Source: Candidatus Methylacidithermus pantelleriae
GTDB taxonomy: Bacteria; Verrucomicrobiota; Verrucomicrobiia; Methylacidiphilales; Methylacidiphilaceae
Reading direction: 5' to 3'
Length of the DNA: 39,034 nucleotides
NCBI RefSeq assembly: GCF_905250085.1
Contig: NZ_CAJNOB010000056.1
Coordinates: 1 to 39,034, forward strand
In this document: positions 9,257-17,610 of the stretch, piece by piece
Layout: every line of letters begins with the position of its first letter
How positions within the stretch are numbered: position 1 is the first letter of the stretch
Position numbers and translations under genes: made by a program
The notes under the pieces: model-generated
Database searches by the model: none
Seen by the model: only the letters and a program-made list of their open reading frames with translations
Told to the model about the DNA's origin: nothing

Positions 9257-9284
9257 TCGGCGTCTCCCTCTTCGAAGAACTTTG

Positions 9285-10010
9285 TTAGCGGAGATTCCAC
9301 CCCCCGCTTACAATAATGTGCGAGCCGGTAAGGTAGCTAGCGCTTGGTTGACAAAGAAAGGAAATGACGCTCCAGATGTCCTCGAAAGATCCGTAGCGAC
9401 CTGCCGGAATTTTCTCCAGAGGGGGCAAGTCCAGACTATTTTCCAGATATCCCGGTGAAACCATGTTGACAGTGACACCATAGCGAGCCTCCTGGCGAGC
9501 TAGGGTACGGGTCAAAAGAAGAAGACCCGTTTTTCCAACATGATAGCTCAAAGCCCATTGTCGCGCACTGAGCCGCTCGGCACTGGAGTCTCCGATATTG
9601 ATGATCCTCCCCTGTCCTGCGGACCGCAGAAGCGGTAAGCACGAGGAGCTGGTAAAGAAAGCGGCGGTCACCGTGGAATCAAGACCTTCACGCCACTCTT
9701 CTTCGGTTAACTCGAACGTCGGCTTGGGCGTATAGACTCCCGAGTTATTGATCAAAAGATCCAAGCGGCCAAATTCCTTTCGACACATCTGGGCTACGTA
9801 CTCTGCTTCCTTCTTTTTGGAAAGATCTGCTTGAACAACTGCAGCCGGGCGCCCAACCGATCGAACGCGTTCTGCTGCCCAAAGTGCCCCCTCCTTGCTT
9901 CTTCGGTAATGAATGAGAACCGCCCAACCCTCTTTTCCGAGCCGGCACGCCAGCGCCTGTCCAAGGCCCGTTCCTGCTCCTGTGACCAAAGCTACTTTGG
10001 TTGTTTCCAC
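9285..10010 (-). CDS. Short-chain dehydrogenase/reductase
   Basis: 241 residues, a classical SDR. The cofactor motif TGAGTGLG (residues 10-17), the NNSG motif (88-91), a serine near 142 and the YHVGK catalytic pair (Y156, K160) are all present. H34-Y35-R36-R37 after the second strand, with two arginines and no acidic residue, suggests NADPH. The substrate cannot be read from the sequence: 3-oxoacyl reductases and pteridine reductases of the FolM type share this layout, and the ribE neighbour makes a pteridine or flavin link tempting but unproven. It starts with GTG at 10010, just after a GAGGGAAGG stretch, and lies 28 bases from the divergent methyltransferase gene, so the two probably share a control region. 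Confidence 0.85.
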   Translation of the reverse strand: METTKVALVTGAGTGLGQALACRLGKEGWAVLIHYRRSKEGALWAAERVRSVGRPAAVVQADLSKKKEAEYVAQMCRKEFGRLDLLINNSGVYTPKPTFELTEEEWREGLDSTVTAAFFTSSSCLPLLRSAGQGRIINIGDSSAERLSARQWALSYHVGKTGLLLLTRTLARQEARYGVTVNMVSPGYLENSLDLPPLEKIPAGRYGSFEDIWSVISFLCQPSASYLTGSHIIVSGGWNLR

Positions 10011-10038
10011 CCTTCCCTCACTCTAGTAGAAAGCCCTT

Positions 10039-11037
10039 GTGAGGAAAAGACCGCCCTCTTTCCTTGGCGTGCACGTGGATCGTGCGTCAGTCAAACACTG
10101 GGAGCAATGGCTAAAACCCAACCACTGGCTTCAAAAAGGCTCGTTTGATCCAGCTCTGCACTACCAAACAAGAGCACAAGCCGCCTTGTGGCAAGAGGTT
10201 TTCCAACGACACGCACCTTTGGCCCAACGCCGGGTCTTACGTCTTTACCGGAGTCTCGCACAGGCGATCGCCCAACGCTACCAAGGGACCGTTTTGCGGG
10301 TCGTAAGCCTGGGCGTTGGGACCGGAACCAAGGAAAGGTGGGTTCTCCAAGAACTTCATCGAAACGATAACGAGCTTGAATGGGTTCCTGTTGACGCGAG
10401 CCTTCCGCTTCTGCTCGAAGCGACCGTTCCGAGAAGGCTACCCCCCCTCCAGCGCCTTTTTCCTCTGCTGGCTGATTTTCGGGAGGCACCCCGTTGGTCC
10501 CAAAGTCTTCAGAAGGAGTTAGGTGCGAAACCGACGGTATACACGCTTTTCGGTCTTCTCCCCAATTATCGACCCAGAGAATTTTTCCCCGTCCTTCGAA
10601 AGATGTTAGGAGAGAAAGACCGGGCCTGGGTAAGCGCAAACCTCGTTCCGGGAGGCTCCAGAACCCAATCCGATTACAAAAAGGCCGTAGAAAGCGTTCT
10701 TTCCCAGTACGACAATTCTGAAACAAGGCGTTGGCTTACGGAAATCTTGCGCGAATGGGGTCTCCAGTACGGTGTGAACGATTGCCAAGTGAGTCTCGTT
10801 CCAGATGGCATCCTGTATGCCATTTCCGTTACGGTGACCTGGAAAGGAAAAGTGGGTAAGATGGCTACGCAGGAGTCAATTCCAGATGCAGGGACAAAAA
10901 ACCTTGAGCTTTTTCGAAGCTACCGCTACACGCCCGAGCTTTTCGAGCAAACGGTACGGGAGTTTAAACTCCATCTTCGGAACTCCTGGATTGCCCCCAG
11001 CCAAGAAGAGGGAATATGGGAGGTGAGTCTCCCCTAG
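10039..11037 (+). CDS. EgtD-like SAM-dependent methyltransferase
   Basis: 332 residues with a Rossmann-type methyltransferase core. The SAM loop is VVSLGVGTGTKE, followed by WVPVDAS (strand 2 acid) and TLFGLLPNYRP, which matches the FFGSTIGN-like strand 4 motif of the EgtD (histidine N-alpha-trimethylase) family. The C-terminal FRSYRYTPELF fits the family's substrate-domain tail. The usual N-terminal PEYYPTRTE signature of EgtD is not evident, so the substrate may not be histidine, and no egtB-like partner is in the window. The longest reading begins with GTG at 10039; GTG 10069 or 10075 are alternatives and none has a strong ribosome site. It diverges from the SDR gene with 28 bases between the starts. 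Fold good, substrate unknown. Confidence 0.65.
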   Translation: MRKRPPSFLGVHVDRASVKHWEQWLKPNHWLQKGSFDPALHYQTRAQAALWQEVFQRHAPLAQRRVLRLYRSLAQAIAQRYQGTVLRVVSLGVGTGTKERWVLQELHRNDNELEWVPVDASLPLLLEATVPRRLPPLQRLFPLLADFREAPRWSQSLQKELGAKPTVYTLFGLLPNYRPREFFPVLRKMLGEKDRAWVSANLVPGGSRTQSDYKKAVESVLSQYDNSETRRWLTEILREWGLQYGVNDCQVSLVPDGILYAISVTVTWKGKVGKMATQESIPDAGTKNLELFRSYRYTPELFEQTVREFKLHLRNSWIAPSQEEGIWEVSLP

Positions 11038-11638
11038 GAAACGTGAAAGGCTTCTTGCAAGGCCAGTGGAGCCAAGGAAACGCTTGCTAGCGGCTTCAAC
11101 TTCTCTTTCAAAGGTAAGGAAAAATAGAGCCGATACGGAATACGAGCCTACGGCGGTTTTCCTTTCGCAGAGAGGCGATGGACCGAGCGCGCCCACCGGG
11201 GATATTTTGTAGGACGTTTTTTTCTGGAAAACGAAAGGGGCGCTAGAAGGGAATCAAACGGAAGACAAGCCCGCGAAAATGGCTAAAAAAACAATAGCCA
11301 ATAAATCCCTCTGCCCTCCCCAGGGAAGCTTGCGAAAAGGAAACGTCTGGCCAACCTCCAGCGGGGCTTTTTCCATGGTCCATAGGCGAGGCCCGCCCAA
11401 GCTTGCTCACTCCTCGTACCCCCCTACCTGCACCCGGGCAAGATACGCCTTTCGTGGCCCCTTTTTTGCGAAAAACGCGGGCTTCCTTTTCGGCTGCCCC
11501 GAATCTTTGGTTGCGAGGGAGCGTTTTGGGTTGGAACTTTTATCCTCGAGCCCAAGGGGCTACAGGTAGGAACAAAGAGCTATCTTTTCCGATGGACCGC
11601 GTTTGCTCCTGCCAGGGCTAATTCTCCAGACGACAGAG
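11038..11638. other. 601-base gap without a recognisable gene
   Basis: Between the methyltransferase stop and the 3' end of tRNA-Ser. Open frames here are short, lack ribosome sites and match nothing I recognise. I see no convincing hairpin terminator. Confidence 0.5.
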
Positions 11639-11725
11639 CGGACAGGGTGGGATTCGAACCCACGGAGGGGTTGCCCCCTCTCTCGATTTCGAGTCGAGTG
11701 CCTTCAACCACTCAGCCACCTGTCC
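11639..11725 (-). tRNA. tRNA-Ser(CGA)
   Basis: Minus strand, 87 nt including the G discriminator. The acceptor stem GGACAGG pairs with CCTGTCC. The 5' half, GGTGGCTGAGTGGTTGAA, is the usual serine D-arm. The anticodon stem CTCGA/TCGAG encloses the loop CTCGAAA, giving anticodon CGA (reads UCG). A long variable arm (GAGGGGGCAACCCCTC) and the T-loop GTTCGAATC follow. The 3' CCA is not encoded. It is a single gene with no neighbouring tRNA. Confidence 0.96.
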
Positions 11726-12138
11726 CTGTGAAAAAGGCTTTCGGCTTTGCGCCTTGTACAAGCAATAGAGAAAAAGAAACCCTGGTAAGCAAGCGTCTTT
11801 TTGAGGCGGGCTCTTCTCTTGCCGAGAACAAGATTGGCCGGATCGGTGGAAAGGTGGGTAACCTTTTCCGGGCCATTGAGGCCGGTTCCTTAGGGCAGGA
11901 TCGAAAAAAGCTTCGAACGGGATCCGTCGGTCAAGGCCTATGGGTGCACGGCTCGTTTTTTTTAGGCAAGGGAACGAATAAAAGTCTCTCCTCCAAGAAA
12001 TGAGTTTACAATGTTAAGAAGTTTAAACGTTAGCTCTCTTTAACTAGAGAGCAATCGTCTTCTATGAACCAGGGCAGGCCACTTGGGTTTTGGTAAGCCG
12101 GCAGCCGATTTTCTCTGCTTGGGGCCAGATACAACAAC
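11726..12138. other. 413-base gap upstream of the carboxypeptidase gene
   Basis: No coding frame that I can support. It must hold the tRNA-Ser promoter (minus strand) and probably a plus-strand promoter for the carboxypeptidase; I could not choose a clear -35/-10 pair. A perfect inverted repeat lies at 12033-12052. Confidence 0.5.
12033..12052. repeat. Perfect 7-bp inverted repeat
   Basis: GCTCTCT and AGAGAGC separated by six A/T-rich bases, about 190 bases before the preferred start of the carboxypeptidase gene and just after an 8-base palindrome (GTTTAAAC, near 12021). It may be an operator or a 5' RNA hairpin; no T-run follows, so a terminator is unlikely. Confidence 0.3.
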
Positions 12139-12240
12139 ATGAGAAAACGAGCACAACTCCCAAGAGAAAAACTCCCCCCTTGGATGAGTCGGATTGACCG
12201 ACGTGGTCGGGTGGCTTTTGTGCCGGCGAGGTTTTTTAGG

Positions 12241-13119
12241 GTGAGCACAGGAAAATCGGTATCGGTCCTCCGCATCGCCCTATGGGTTTGCATAGCCTCG
12301 TACGGGTGGGTTGGAGCGGCCGGTCCTTCGGTTGCCCGGGGACAGGCTTTTTCTGCACCGCAACCTCCTGAGGTCAGCGCGCGATCGGGAGTTCTTTGGG
12401 ATCTTTCGCATCGGACCGCGCTTTGGGAAAAGAGTTCGGAACAGTCCAATCCCCTGGCAAGCACCTCCAAGCTCATGACCGCGATTGTGGTCATGCGAAA
12501 GACGGGTCTTTTAGGCGATGTGGTAGTCAACCGCCAAGATCTGATCTTTTTAGGGGGCAGCTACGCTCCCACGGTTCGATTGGTTCCGGGAGACCGCATT
12601 CCCGTGCGGGAACTGGTAAAGGCTCTGGTCATTGCTTCCAGTAACGAGGCTGCCAATGTCCTTGCCCGGTACTGTAGTGGGAGTGTCGCTCGTTTTGTAC
12701 AAGAGATGAATGCAAGCGCTCAAGAAATGGGGTGCAAAGGCACGCATTTTGCCGATCCCCATGGGCTTTCCCCGGATACCCGTGGGACCGCCTCGGATCT
12801 TGTACGCATTTTTGAGCGTTTTTTACGTTTTCCGCTCCTGGCGCACTGGGCCGCACAGACCTCGGATGTTTTGCGGGATTCTGAGGGCCGGCCGCTTCAG
12901 CTTCTGTTTTCTACGAATCGTCTTTCTGGGATTTATCCCGGTCTGGGCCCGGCGAAAACGGGTTGGACATCGGCGGCGGGCCATTCCTACGTGGCAGTCT
13001 GGGGACAGGGTGAGCGGAAGGCTATCCTGGTTCTTTTGGGAAGCCGTGATCCATGGCAGGATGCATGGCATCTTCTCGATTACCTTCAAAGCTATTACCG
13101 GGCTTGGTCAAGCCAGTAA
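12241..13119 (+). CDS. D-alanyl-D-alanine carboxypeptidase (PBP5/S11 family)
   Basis: About 292 residues from GTG 12241. The three penicilloyl-serine motifs are present: STSK (S74 to K77), SSN (S133 to N135) and KTG (K239 to G241). The enzyme trims the terminal D-alanine from peptidoglycan stem peptides in the periplasm. I prefer GTG 12241 because it gives an ordinary signal peptide (basic start, hydrophobic IALWVCIASYGWVG, small residues before VARGQA), places the catalytic serine near residue 73 as in E. coli DacA, and has GAGG nine bases upstream. The frame stays open back to ATG 12139, which would add 34 arginine-rich residues before the signal peptide. The C-terminal amphipathic anchor domain of PBP5 is absent, so the protein may be soluble. 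Convergent with the multicopper oxidase gene. Confidence 0.88.
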   Translation: MSTGKSVSVLRIALWVCIASYGWVGAAGPSVARGQAFSAPQPPEVSARSGVLWDLSHRTALWEKSSEQSNPLASTSKLMTAIVVMRKTGLLGDVVVNRQDLIFLGGSYAPTVRLVPGDRIPVRELVKALVIASSNEAANVLARYCSGSVARFVQEMNASAQEMGCKGTHFADPHGLSPDTRGTASDLVRIFERFLRFPLLAHWAAQTSDVLRDSEGRPLQLLFSTNRLSGIYPGLGPAKTGWTSAAGHSYVAVWGQGERKAILVLLGSRDPWQDAWHLLDYLQSYYRAWSSQ

Positions 13120-13298
13120 GGCACTGGTTTAGGGAAAGAACTGTCGTCGTTTCTTGTCTCTTTTGGGCTCGCCCATCTGGTGTCGAAAAGCTTTCTCTCG
13201 TGCCGGGTGGACCGCTGGGAGAATCCAGGAAAAAAGAAAAGAGAATTCCCGTGTTTGCCTTTTTTGGAGGGGGTATCACCCAAAAGGAAGCCGGGCTC

Positions 13299-14933
13299 CT
13301 AATTTACCCGGAACACAAGAAACATCCCGCTGTGGAGGTGCTCAAGAATGTGGCAGTGGGCCATCCACTTGCCGGGGTTGGAAAGTTCCACCAGAAGGTC
13401 GACCGTATCCCCGGCGCCGACCTGAACGGTGTCTTTCCACACACGGAGTTTATTTTCCTCCGCATTGGTAGCCAGCACAAGGAAACGTTGCCCGTGGATA
13501 TGAATCGGGTGTTGCATGGGATGGAGGGAGTGGATGTCATTAATTAACCGCAAAAACAAATACCCATCCCGGGAAAAATCCCAGCCTTGGATCGCCTCTC
13601 CGGAAGCTCCGGTGGAAAGATCCACCAACTTCCAATGAACATCCTTGGAAGTGGACGACTTATTTGCCTGGTACATGTGGTCTTCCCATTCTACTTTGGC
13701 CCCTTTTTTAACAAGGGCGGTGAGCATCCCTAGGAAAAGTTGCTGCCGCGCCTGGGCGGCTTCCGGGGATTCGGCCGTCGCAACCCCTTGGATCGCGGCG
13801 GGTGTAGCATCCACTGTGAGCCGGAGGGTTTTTTCGGGTCGAGCGTCGCGATATTTGGCTACGAGTTGATCAAACAATGCTTTTTCCGGTTGGTTTTCCC
13901 GCAGCACAAGGAATTCTTTCTCGTAGGAAGGAGAAGCGGCGTCGCCGGAGACTTGGAAAGTGGCCAGCTCATATGTCCTCGGACCTACCAGGGGATCCTC
14001 CGCATGGTGGGTGAGCTTGTACGTCCCCGGTTGAGGGAAAAAGACATCCACGATCCAGCGTTCGCTGGGCGCAATGACCAGCGCATCGAGAAAAACCTCA
14101 TGATCCACACGCCCATTGTCCCCGCCCACCAGCTTCATTTTGGCTCCCGGAATAAAAAGGCGATACGGCCGGGCACTGGAAGCATTCAGCAGGTAGAAGC
14201 GAACGACTTCTCCCTTTTTTAGTTCTAGCTTATAATCCGTTTGGCCATTGACCAGGATGGTGTTTCCAAACCGGCCCATAAACGCAAAGTTCACCCGATC
14301 GGGCAAATATTCGGGAATTTTGCCGTCCTTTAGCAGAAGGTCATGGAGCGTCAGAACCACTTCCCGGTTTGCCGGAGGCCAATAGTTAGCCTCGGAGGGT
14401 GCTACGAGGTAAACTCCAAAAAGACCTAGTTCCTGGGCATAATCCTCCCGGAAGTGCGGGTGGTACCAGTAGATCCCAGGATCCGGGAAACGAACCCGAT
14501 AGACAAAACTTTTCCCTGGGGGAACCGCTTTCTGGGTGACATCTGGAACTCCATCGAAGGAATTTTCCACCCGCACTCCATGATGATGGATGGTAGTGGG
14601 AAGACCGCAATGGTTCACCAGAGTAATCTCTACCTGGTCACCCTGGTGAACTCGAAGGAAAGGTCCAGGGCTAGAACCATTGTATCCGAGTTCTCGAACG
14701 ATGGTTGTCCCAATCTTCTTGGTCACAGGAGAGGCGACCAACGTGAACTTGGCCCCATTGGCAAGATCAACCGTTTGCGGCTGGGAAGCAGGGGGAAGTC
14801 CTTGGACAGAGAGCGAAAGGTCCAAGGCTGGTCCCTGCCCCCGGTACCAGAGAAAAGCTGCAATACCTGCAGCGGCCAAGATCAAACCAGCCCAAAAAGC
14901 CCAGCGGGCAATTCCTGGTTTTCCCTCCCTCAT
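13299..14933 (-). CDS. Multicopper oxidase, membrane-anchored or exported
   Basis: About 544 residues. An N-terminal hydrophobic helix (residues about 10-30) directs export or anchoring. Copper ligands are all visible: IHHHG and WYHPHF in the first cupredoxin domain, and HPMQHPIHIHG plus MAHCHILEHLHSGM in the last; the final cysteine with flanking histidines forms the T1 site and the HxH pairs form the trinuclear centre. The methionine two residues after the last histidine could be the axial T1 ligand. Such enzymes oxidise copper(I), iron(II), manganese(II) or phenols while reducing oxygen to water. The substrate is not evident, since I see no methionine-rich CueO-type insert. ATG 14933 follows GAGAGG by a few bases and is better than the upstream GTG at 14948. 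It lies 79 bases after the lipoprotein gene on the same strand. Confidence 0.9.
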   Translation of the reverse strand: MREGKPGIARWAFWAGLILAAAGIAAFLWYRGQGPALDLSLSVQGLPPASQPQTVDLANGAKFTLVASPVTKKIGTTIVRELGYNGSSPGPFLRVHQGDQVEITLVNHCGLPTTIHHHGVRVENSFDGVPDVTQKAVPPGKSFVYRVRFPDPGIYWYHPHFREDYAQELGLFGVYLVAPSEANYWPPANREVVLTLHDLLLKDGKIPEYLPDRVNFAFMGRFGNTILVNGQTDYKLELKKGEVVRFYLLNASSARPYRLFIPGAKMKLVGGDNGRVDHEVFLDALVIAPSERWIVDVFFPQPGTYKLTHHAEDPLVGPRTYELATFQVSGDAASPSYEKEFLVLRENQPEKALFDQLVAKYRDARPEKTLRLTVDATPAAIQGVATAESPEAAQARQQLFLGMLTALVKKGAKVEWEDHMYQANKSSTSKDVHWKLVDLSTGASGEAIQGWDFSRDGYLFLRLINDIHSLHPMQHPIHIHGQRFLVLATNAEENKLRVWKDTVQVGAGDTVDLLVELSNPGKWMAHCHILEHLHSGMFLVFRVN

Positions 14934-15012
14934 TTGCAAACCTCTCACGACCGGTGGCTCGCCAACGGCCTCTTACCCCAGTATTCCAGGCCCAGACTCA
15001 CCCGGCCTGGAG

Positions 15013-15501
15013 TCACGGCACGATAAAGATTTTTCCTGTGTAAGGGCACTTAACCTCGGTTCCAGGAGGAAACCCCTGTACATCGACCAAGCCCGCATGC
15101 TCGGCATAGGGGCTTCGCACAAAACCCTTTTTACCGGGCACGGGAATCCCCTTGGGATACTTGGTCGTAGCCGTTGTCGAGCTGGAAGCTGAACCGGAAG
15201 AACTGGGCGAGGGAGTGGAACTTTCCGCAGTCCCGCCGCTACTCCCTGTCCATGGCTTGTATTCGCTTGGAGGCGGAGAGGTGGAGGGCTGGGAAGAGGA
15301 TGGACTGGAAGAAGGAGCGGAAGACGGTTCCGAAGGGGCAGAAGCAACGGGGGAAGTTGCCGGCTCCGGCATGCCGGCTTCGCGCGTCTTAGCGGGCGTA
15401 TGACCCGCAAAGGGCTTGGAGGGCTCCGCGCAACCGTAGAGTCCAAGCCCAAGACACACAATCAGTACAACATGACACCAACCCAAGGAAAAGCTTCTCA
15501 T
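15013..15501 (-). CDS. Ser/Pro-rich lipoprotein with conserved C-terminal module
   Basis: 162 residues. A type II signal peptide ends in the lipobox LYGC, so C24 would be lipidated and the protein held in a membrane facing the periplasm. Residues about 30-110 are low-complexity Ser/Pro/Ala/Thr, a flexible tether. The C-terminal 45 residues form a compact module with [20 protein letters not shown] and [17 protein letters not shown], a pattern I associate with short exported proteins of Verrucomicrobia; its function is not known. The module has one cysteine in KCPYTGK. ATG 15501 has an AGAGAAA ribosome site. It lies 66 bases past the second GH57 gene and ahead of the multicopper oxidase, all on the minus strand. 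Confidence 0.75.
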   Translation of the reverse strand: MRSFSLGWCHVVLIVCLGLGLYGCAEPSKPFAGHTPAKTREAGMPEPATSPVASAPSEPSSAPSSSPSSSQPSTSPPPSEYKPWTGSSGGTAESSTPSPSSSGSASSSTTATTKYPKGIPVPGKKGFVRSPYAEHAGLVDVQGFPPGTEVKCPYTGKIFIVP

Positions 15502-15567
15502 CGTTTTTCTCTAAAGCCAAAGGACAGATACAACCGACCGAACCCTCCACGTAGCCTATAATAGTTC

Positions 15568-17610
15568 TTAGATCTTTTTCATGCGAGAAACAAGCAAAAA
15601 CCTTTCTGTAGAGCCACAGTCAAGACGTAAGGGCCATACCACTACAAAAGACGAGCCTTGATAGTTTCGTTCTGGTTCTCCCTCCGTGAGCGTGGTCGTC
15701 CACACCCCAAAATGCCACAGAACCGCTGGGTGACCCAGTTCCCATTCCCACAGAAACTTGCGAGTTTGGTCCTGGATCGCCCAAGTGCGCGCTTCTGCGC
15801 ACTCGAAATCAGTGGCGCAACTGAAGCGATCGTCTCCCACGACGAGCTGGCGTTCCGAGCCATCGGCAGCTAAGCAGGTATAGTTGAGCTCGCACGCAAA
15901 CCACACTTCGATCGGTACCTTTCCTTGATTGGTCAGCTGGTATTCGACGTGAAGGCTTGCCGGGGGATGGAGCGAGTAGCTTTTTTGACAGGAAAGGGGA
16001 TGACGTTGTTCTCTCCAATACAGTCCCCCATGACGTTCCAGGACCAGAGTGGCCCGTTGGGGTTCCAGGGCCCAGGTTTTGACCGCGTAGGGTTGGTTCA
16101 CAAAATCTCCAAACTCCACAAAGGATCCTGCCCGAAAATCCTCCAGGCTGGTTCCCGGGGGAATGAAGTGATCCTGAAAAACGTATCGAAGATACCAGTC
16201 CTGAGGAGTTTTCCGCGATTCGGGCAGTTCCTTGTGATAGGCTTCCTGCCGGCGGCAAAACGTGTTGGCTACGTTGTACCGTGTCGGGAGGAACGAAAAC
16301 TCGCACACGCTCCCTCCGTAGGAGGGAAGGACCCAAACGGAACAGATCTCGGTTCGTAACATCCATTCTTTGGCAGGACTTCCTGGCAGGGTTGTTGCGG
16401 CAAGGAAGACTTTTTGGCCTGGCGGGAAAGAAAAAATCTCTTCCTCTACTGACAAAAGCCTTTGGTAGACGGCATCGCGAAGATAGTTGGCGTAGACTCC
16501 ACCACTGCGGCAGTGCCAATAAGCCGAATGCTCTTGCGCTGCCCAGAGGGCTTTTCGTGCCCGGTTCCGGGCGATGGCTGGCAGCTCGTCCAGTTGCTTT
16601 CGAAGCTGGAGCATTTTCCGATACATCCGGTAGGCTTCAGGATATTTTGCCAGAAAGCCAAGCCAGTTTGCCGCGCGAAAAAAGGGAAGAAAACGGTCAG
16701 CGTCATACCGGTTAGCAAGTTCGCCGTAAGCCTCGCGGTACTCCACTTCGCTCGAGGTTGGCATGGCAGAAGGCGCCAGTTGGCTGGCGGCTCCACACGG
16801 GAGAAAAGTCAATTGCCAGCTCCCCTCGAAGACCTCTTCCGGTAGGACGGTTGGAAGCCAGTCCTTTTCCTGCTCAAGAAACCCAAGCCACGCTTCCAGT
16901 CCTCCCTCTTCATAGAGGCGCTCGTAGGTTTGGGGCCAAAACCCTAAAAGGGCACCATTGTGGCCGAGAATCACAAGCTGCGGCTGTTGCCGGTGGCTAA
17001 TCTGTACAAAGGCGCTCTTCGTCTCCACCAGCGGTGCAAAAGGAATGGAACGCGACCAAGATCGATGGATCGGAAAGACGACAACGGGATGGCCCGCGTA
17101 TTCGGTCCGGAAGGGGTGGAAAAGTTCTCCTTTTTTCCAGCCGGCTGCCTCAAATAACGAATCTTCTAAGAAGGTGTACTGGTATCCCGCCTCGGCAAGC
17201 AGCTGGGCAAAATGCGGTTCCCACACCGATTCGGGAAGCCAGGCCCCCTTGGGCTCTTTTCCGAACCGCCCAGAGATCCAGCACGCCAGTTCCACCAGCT
17301 GGCCAAGGGCGTCGTTTCTCGGCAGCAGGTTAAGAAGCGGTTCATAGAAGCCCCCGCCTAAAAGTTCCACCTGTCCGAGCCGGACTCTTTCGGCCACCTG
17401 GTCCAGCAAAGCAGGATGGTGGGATTCGATAAACTCAAAAAGATTGCCCGAAAAGTGAAGCGCCACGCGGATTTTGGGGTGACGTTCCAGAGCCGCCAGG
17501 AGGGGCTGGCAGCTCCGGCAGACGAACCGCTCGTAGATCTCCGGAAAATTCCCCAGCGGTTGGTGGAAATGGATCACCCACAGGAGCCGAACCGGCTTTA
17601 AACAAACCAT
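15568..17610 (-). CDS. GH57 alpha-glucan enzyme, 4-alpha-glucanotransferase type, acid/base Asp replaced by Asn
   Basis: 680 residues, the length of GH57 4-alpha-glucanotransferases such as the Thermococcus litoralis enzyme. The start motif HQPLGNF (16-22) and the nucleophile motif WLPESVWEP with E127 are present, and the long C-terminal beta domains of this type follow. The motif holding the acid/base, normally HDDGEKFG.WP, reads GHNGALLGFWP here: the aspartate just before the glycine is N218 (codon AAT). That should cripple retaining glycosidase chemistry. The protein may bind glycan without cleaving it, have slow activity, or use another acid. It starts 13 bases inside the end of the preceding GH57 gene, so translation is likely coupled. 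Family identity is strong; the activity is doubtful. Confidence 0.85.
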   Translation of the reverse strand: MVCLKPVRLLWVIHFHQPLGNFPEIYERFVCRSCQPLLAALERHPKIRVALHFSGNLFEFIESHHPALLDQVAERVRLGQVELLGGGFYEPLLNLLPRNDALGQLVELACWISGRFGKEPKGAWLPESVWEPHFAQLLAEAGYQYTFLEDSLFEAAGWKKGELFHPFRTEYAGHPVVVFPIHRSWSRSIPFAPLVETKSAFVQISHRQQPQLVILGHNGALLGFWPQTYERLYEEGGLEAWLGFLEQEKDWLPTVLPEEVFEGSWQLTFLPCGAASQLAPSAMPTSSEVEYREAYGELANRYDADRFLPFFRAANWLGFLAKYPEAYRMYRKMLQLRKQLDELPAIARNRARKALWAAQEHSAYWHCRSGGVYANYLRDAVYQRLLSVEEEIFSFPPGQKVFLAATTLPGSPAKEWMLRTEICSVWVLPSYGGSVCEFSFLPTRYNVANTFCRRQEAYHKELPESRKTPQDWYLRYVFQDHFIPPGTSLEDFRAGSFVEFGDFVNQPYAVKTWALEPQRATLVLERHGGLYWREQRHPLSCQKSYSLHPPASLHVEYQLTNQGKVPIEVWFACELNYTCLAADGSERQLVVGDDRFSCATDFECAEARTWAIQDQTRKFLWEWELGHPAVLWHFGVWTTTLTEGEPERNYQGSSFVVVWPLRLDCGSTERFLLVSRMKKI

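Noticed and set aside
7450-10010. FMN or other riboswitch in front of ribE
   Set aside because: ribE follows the SDR gene by 28 bases and no space or RFN-like motif is present upstream of the SDR start.
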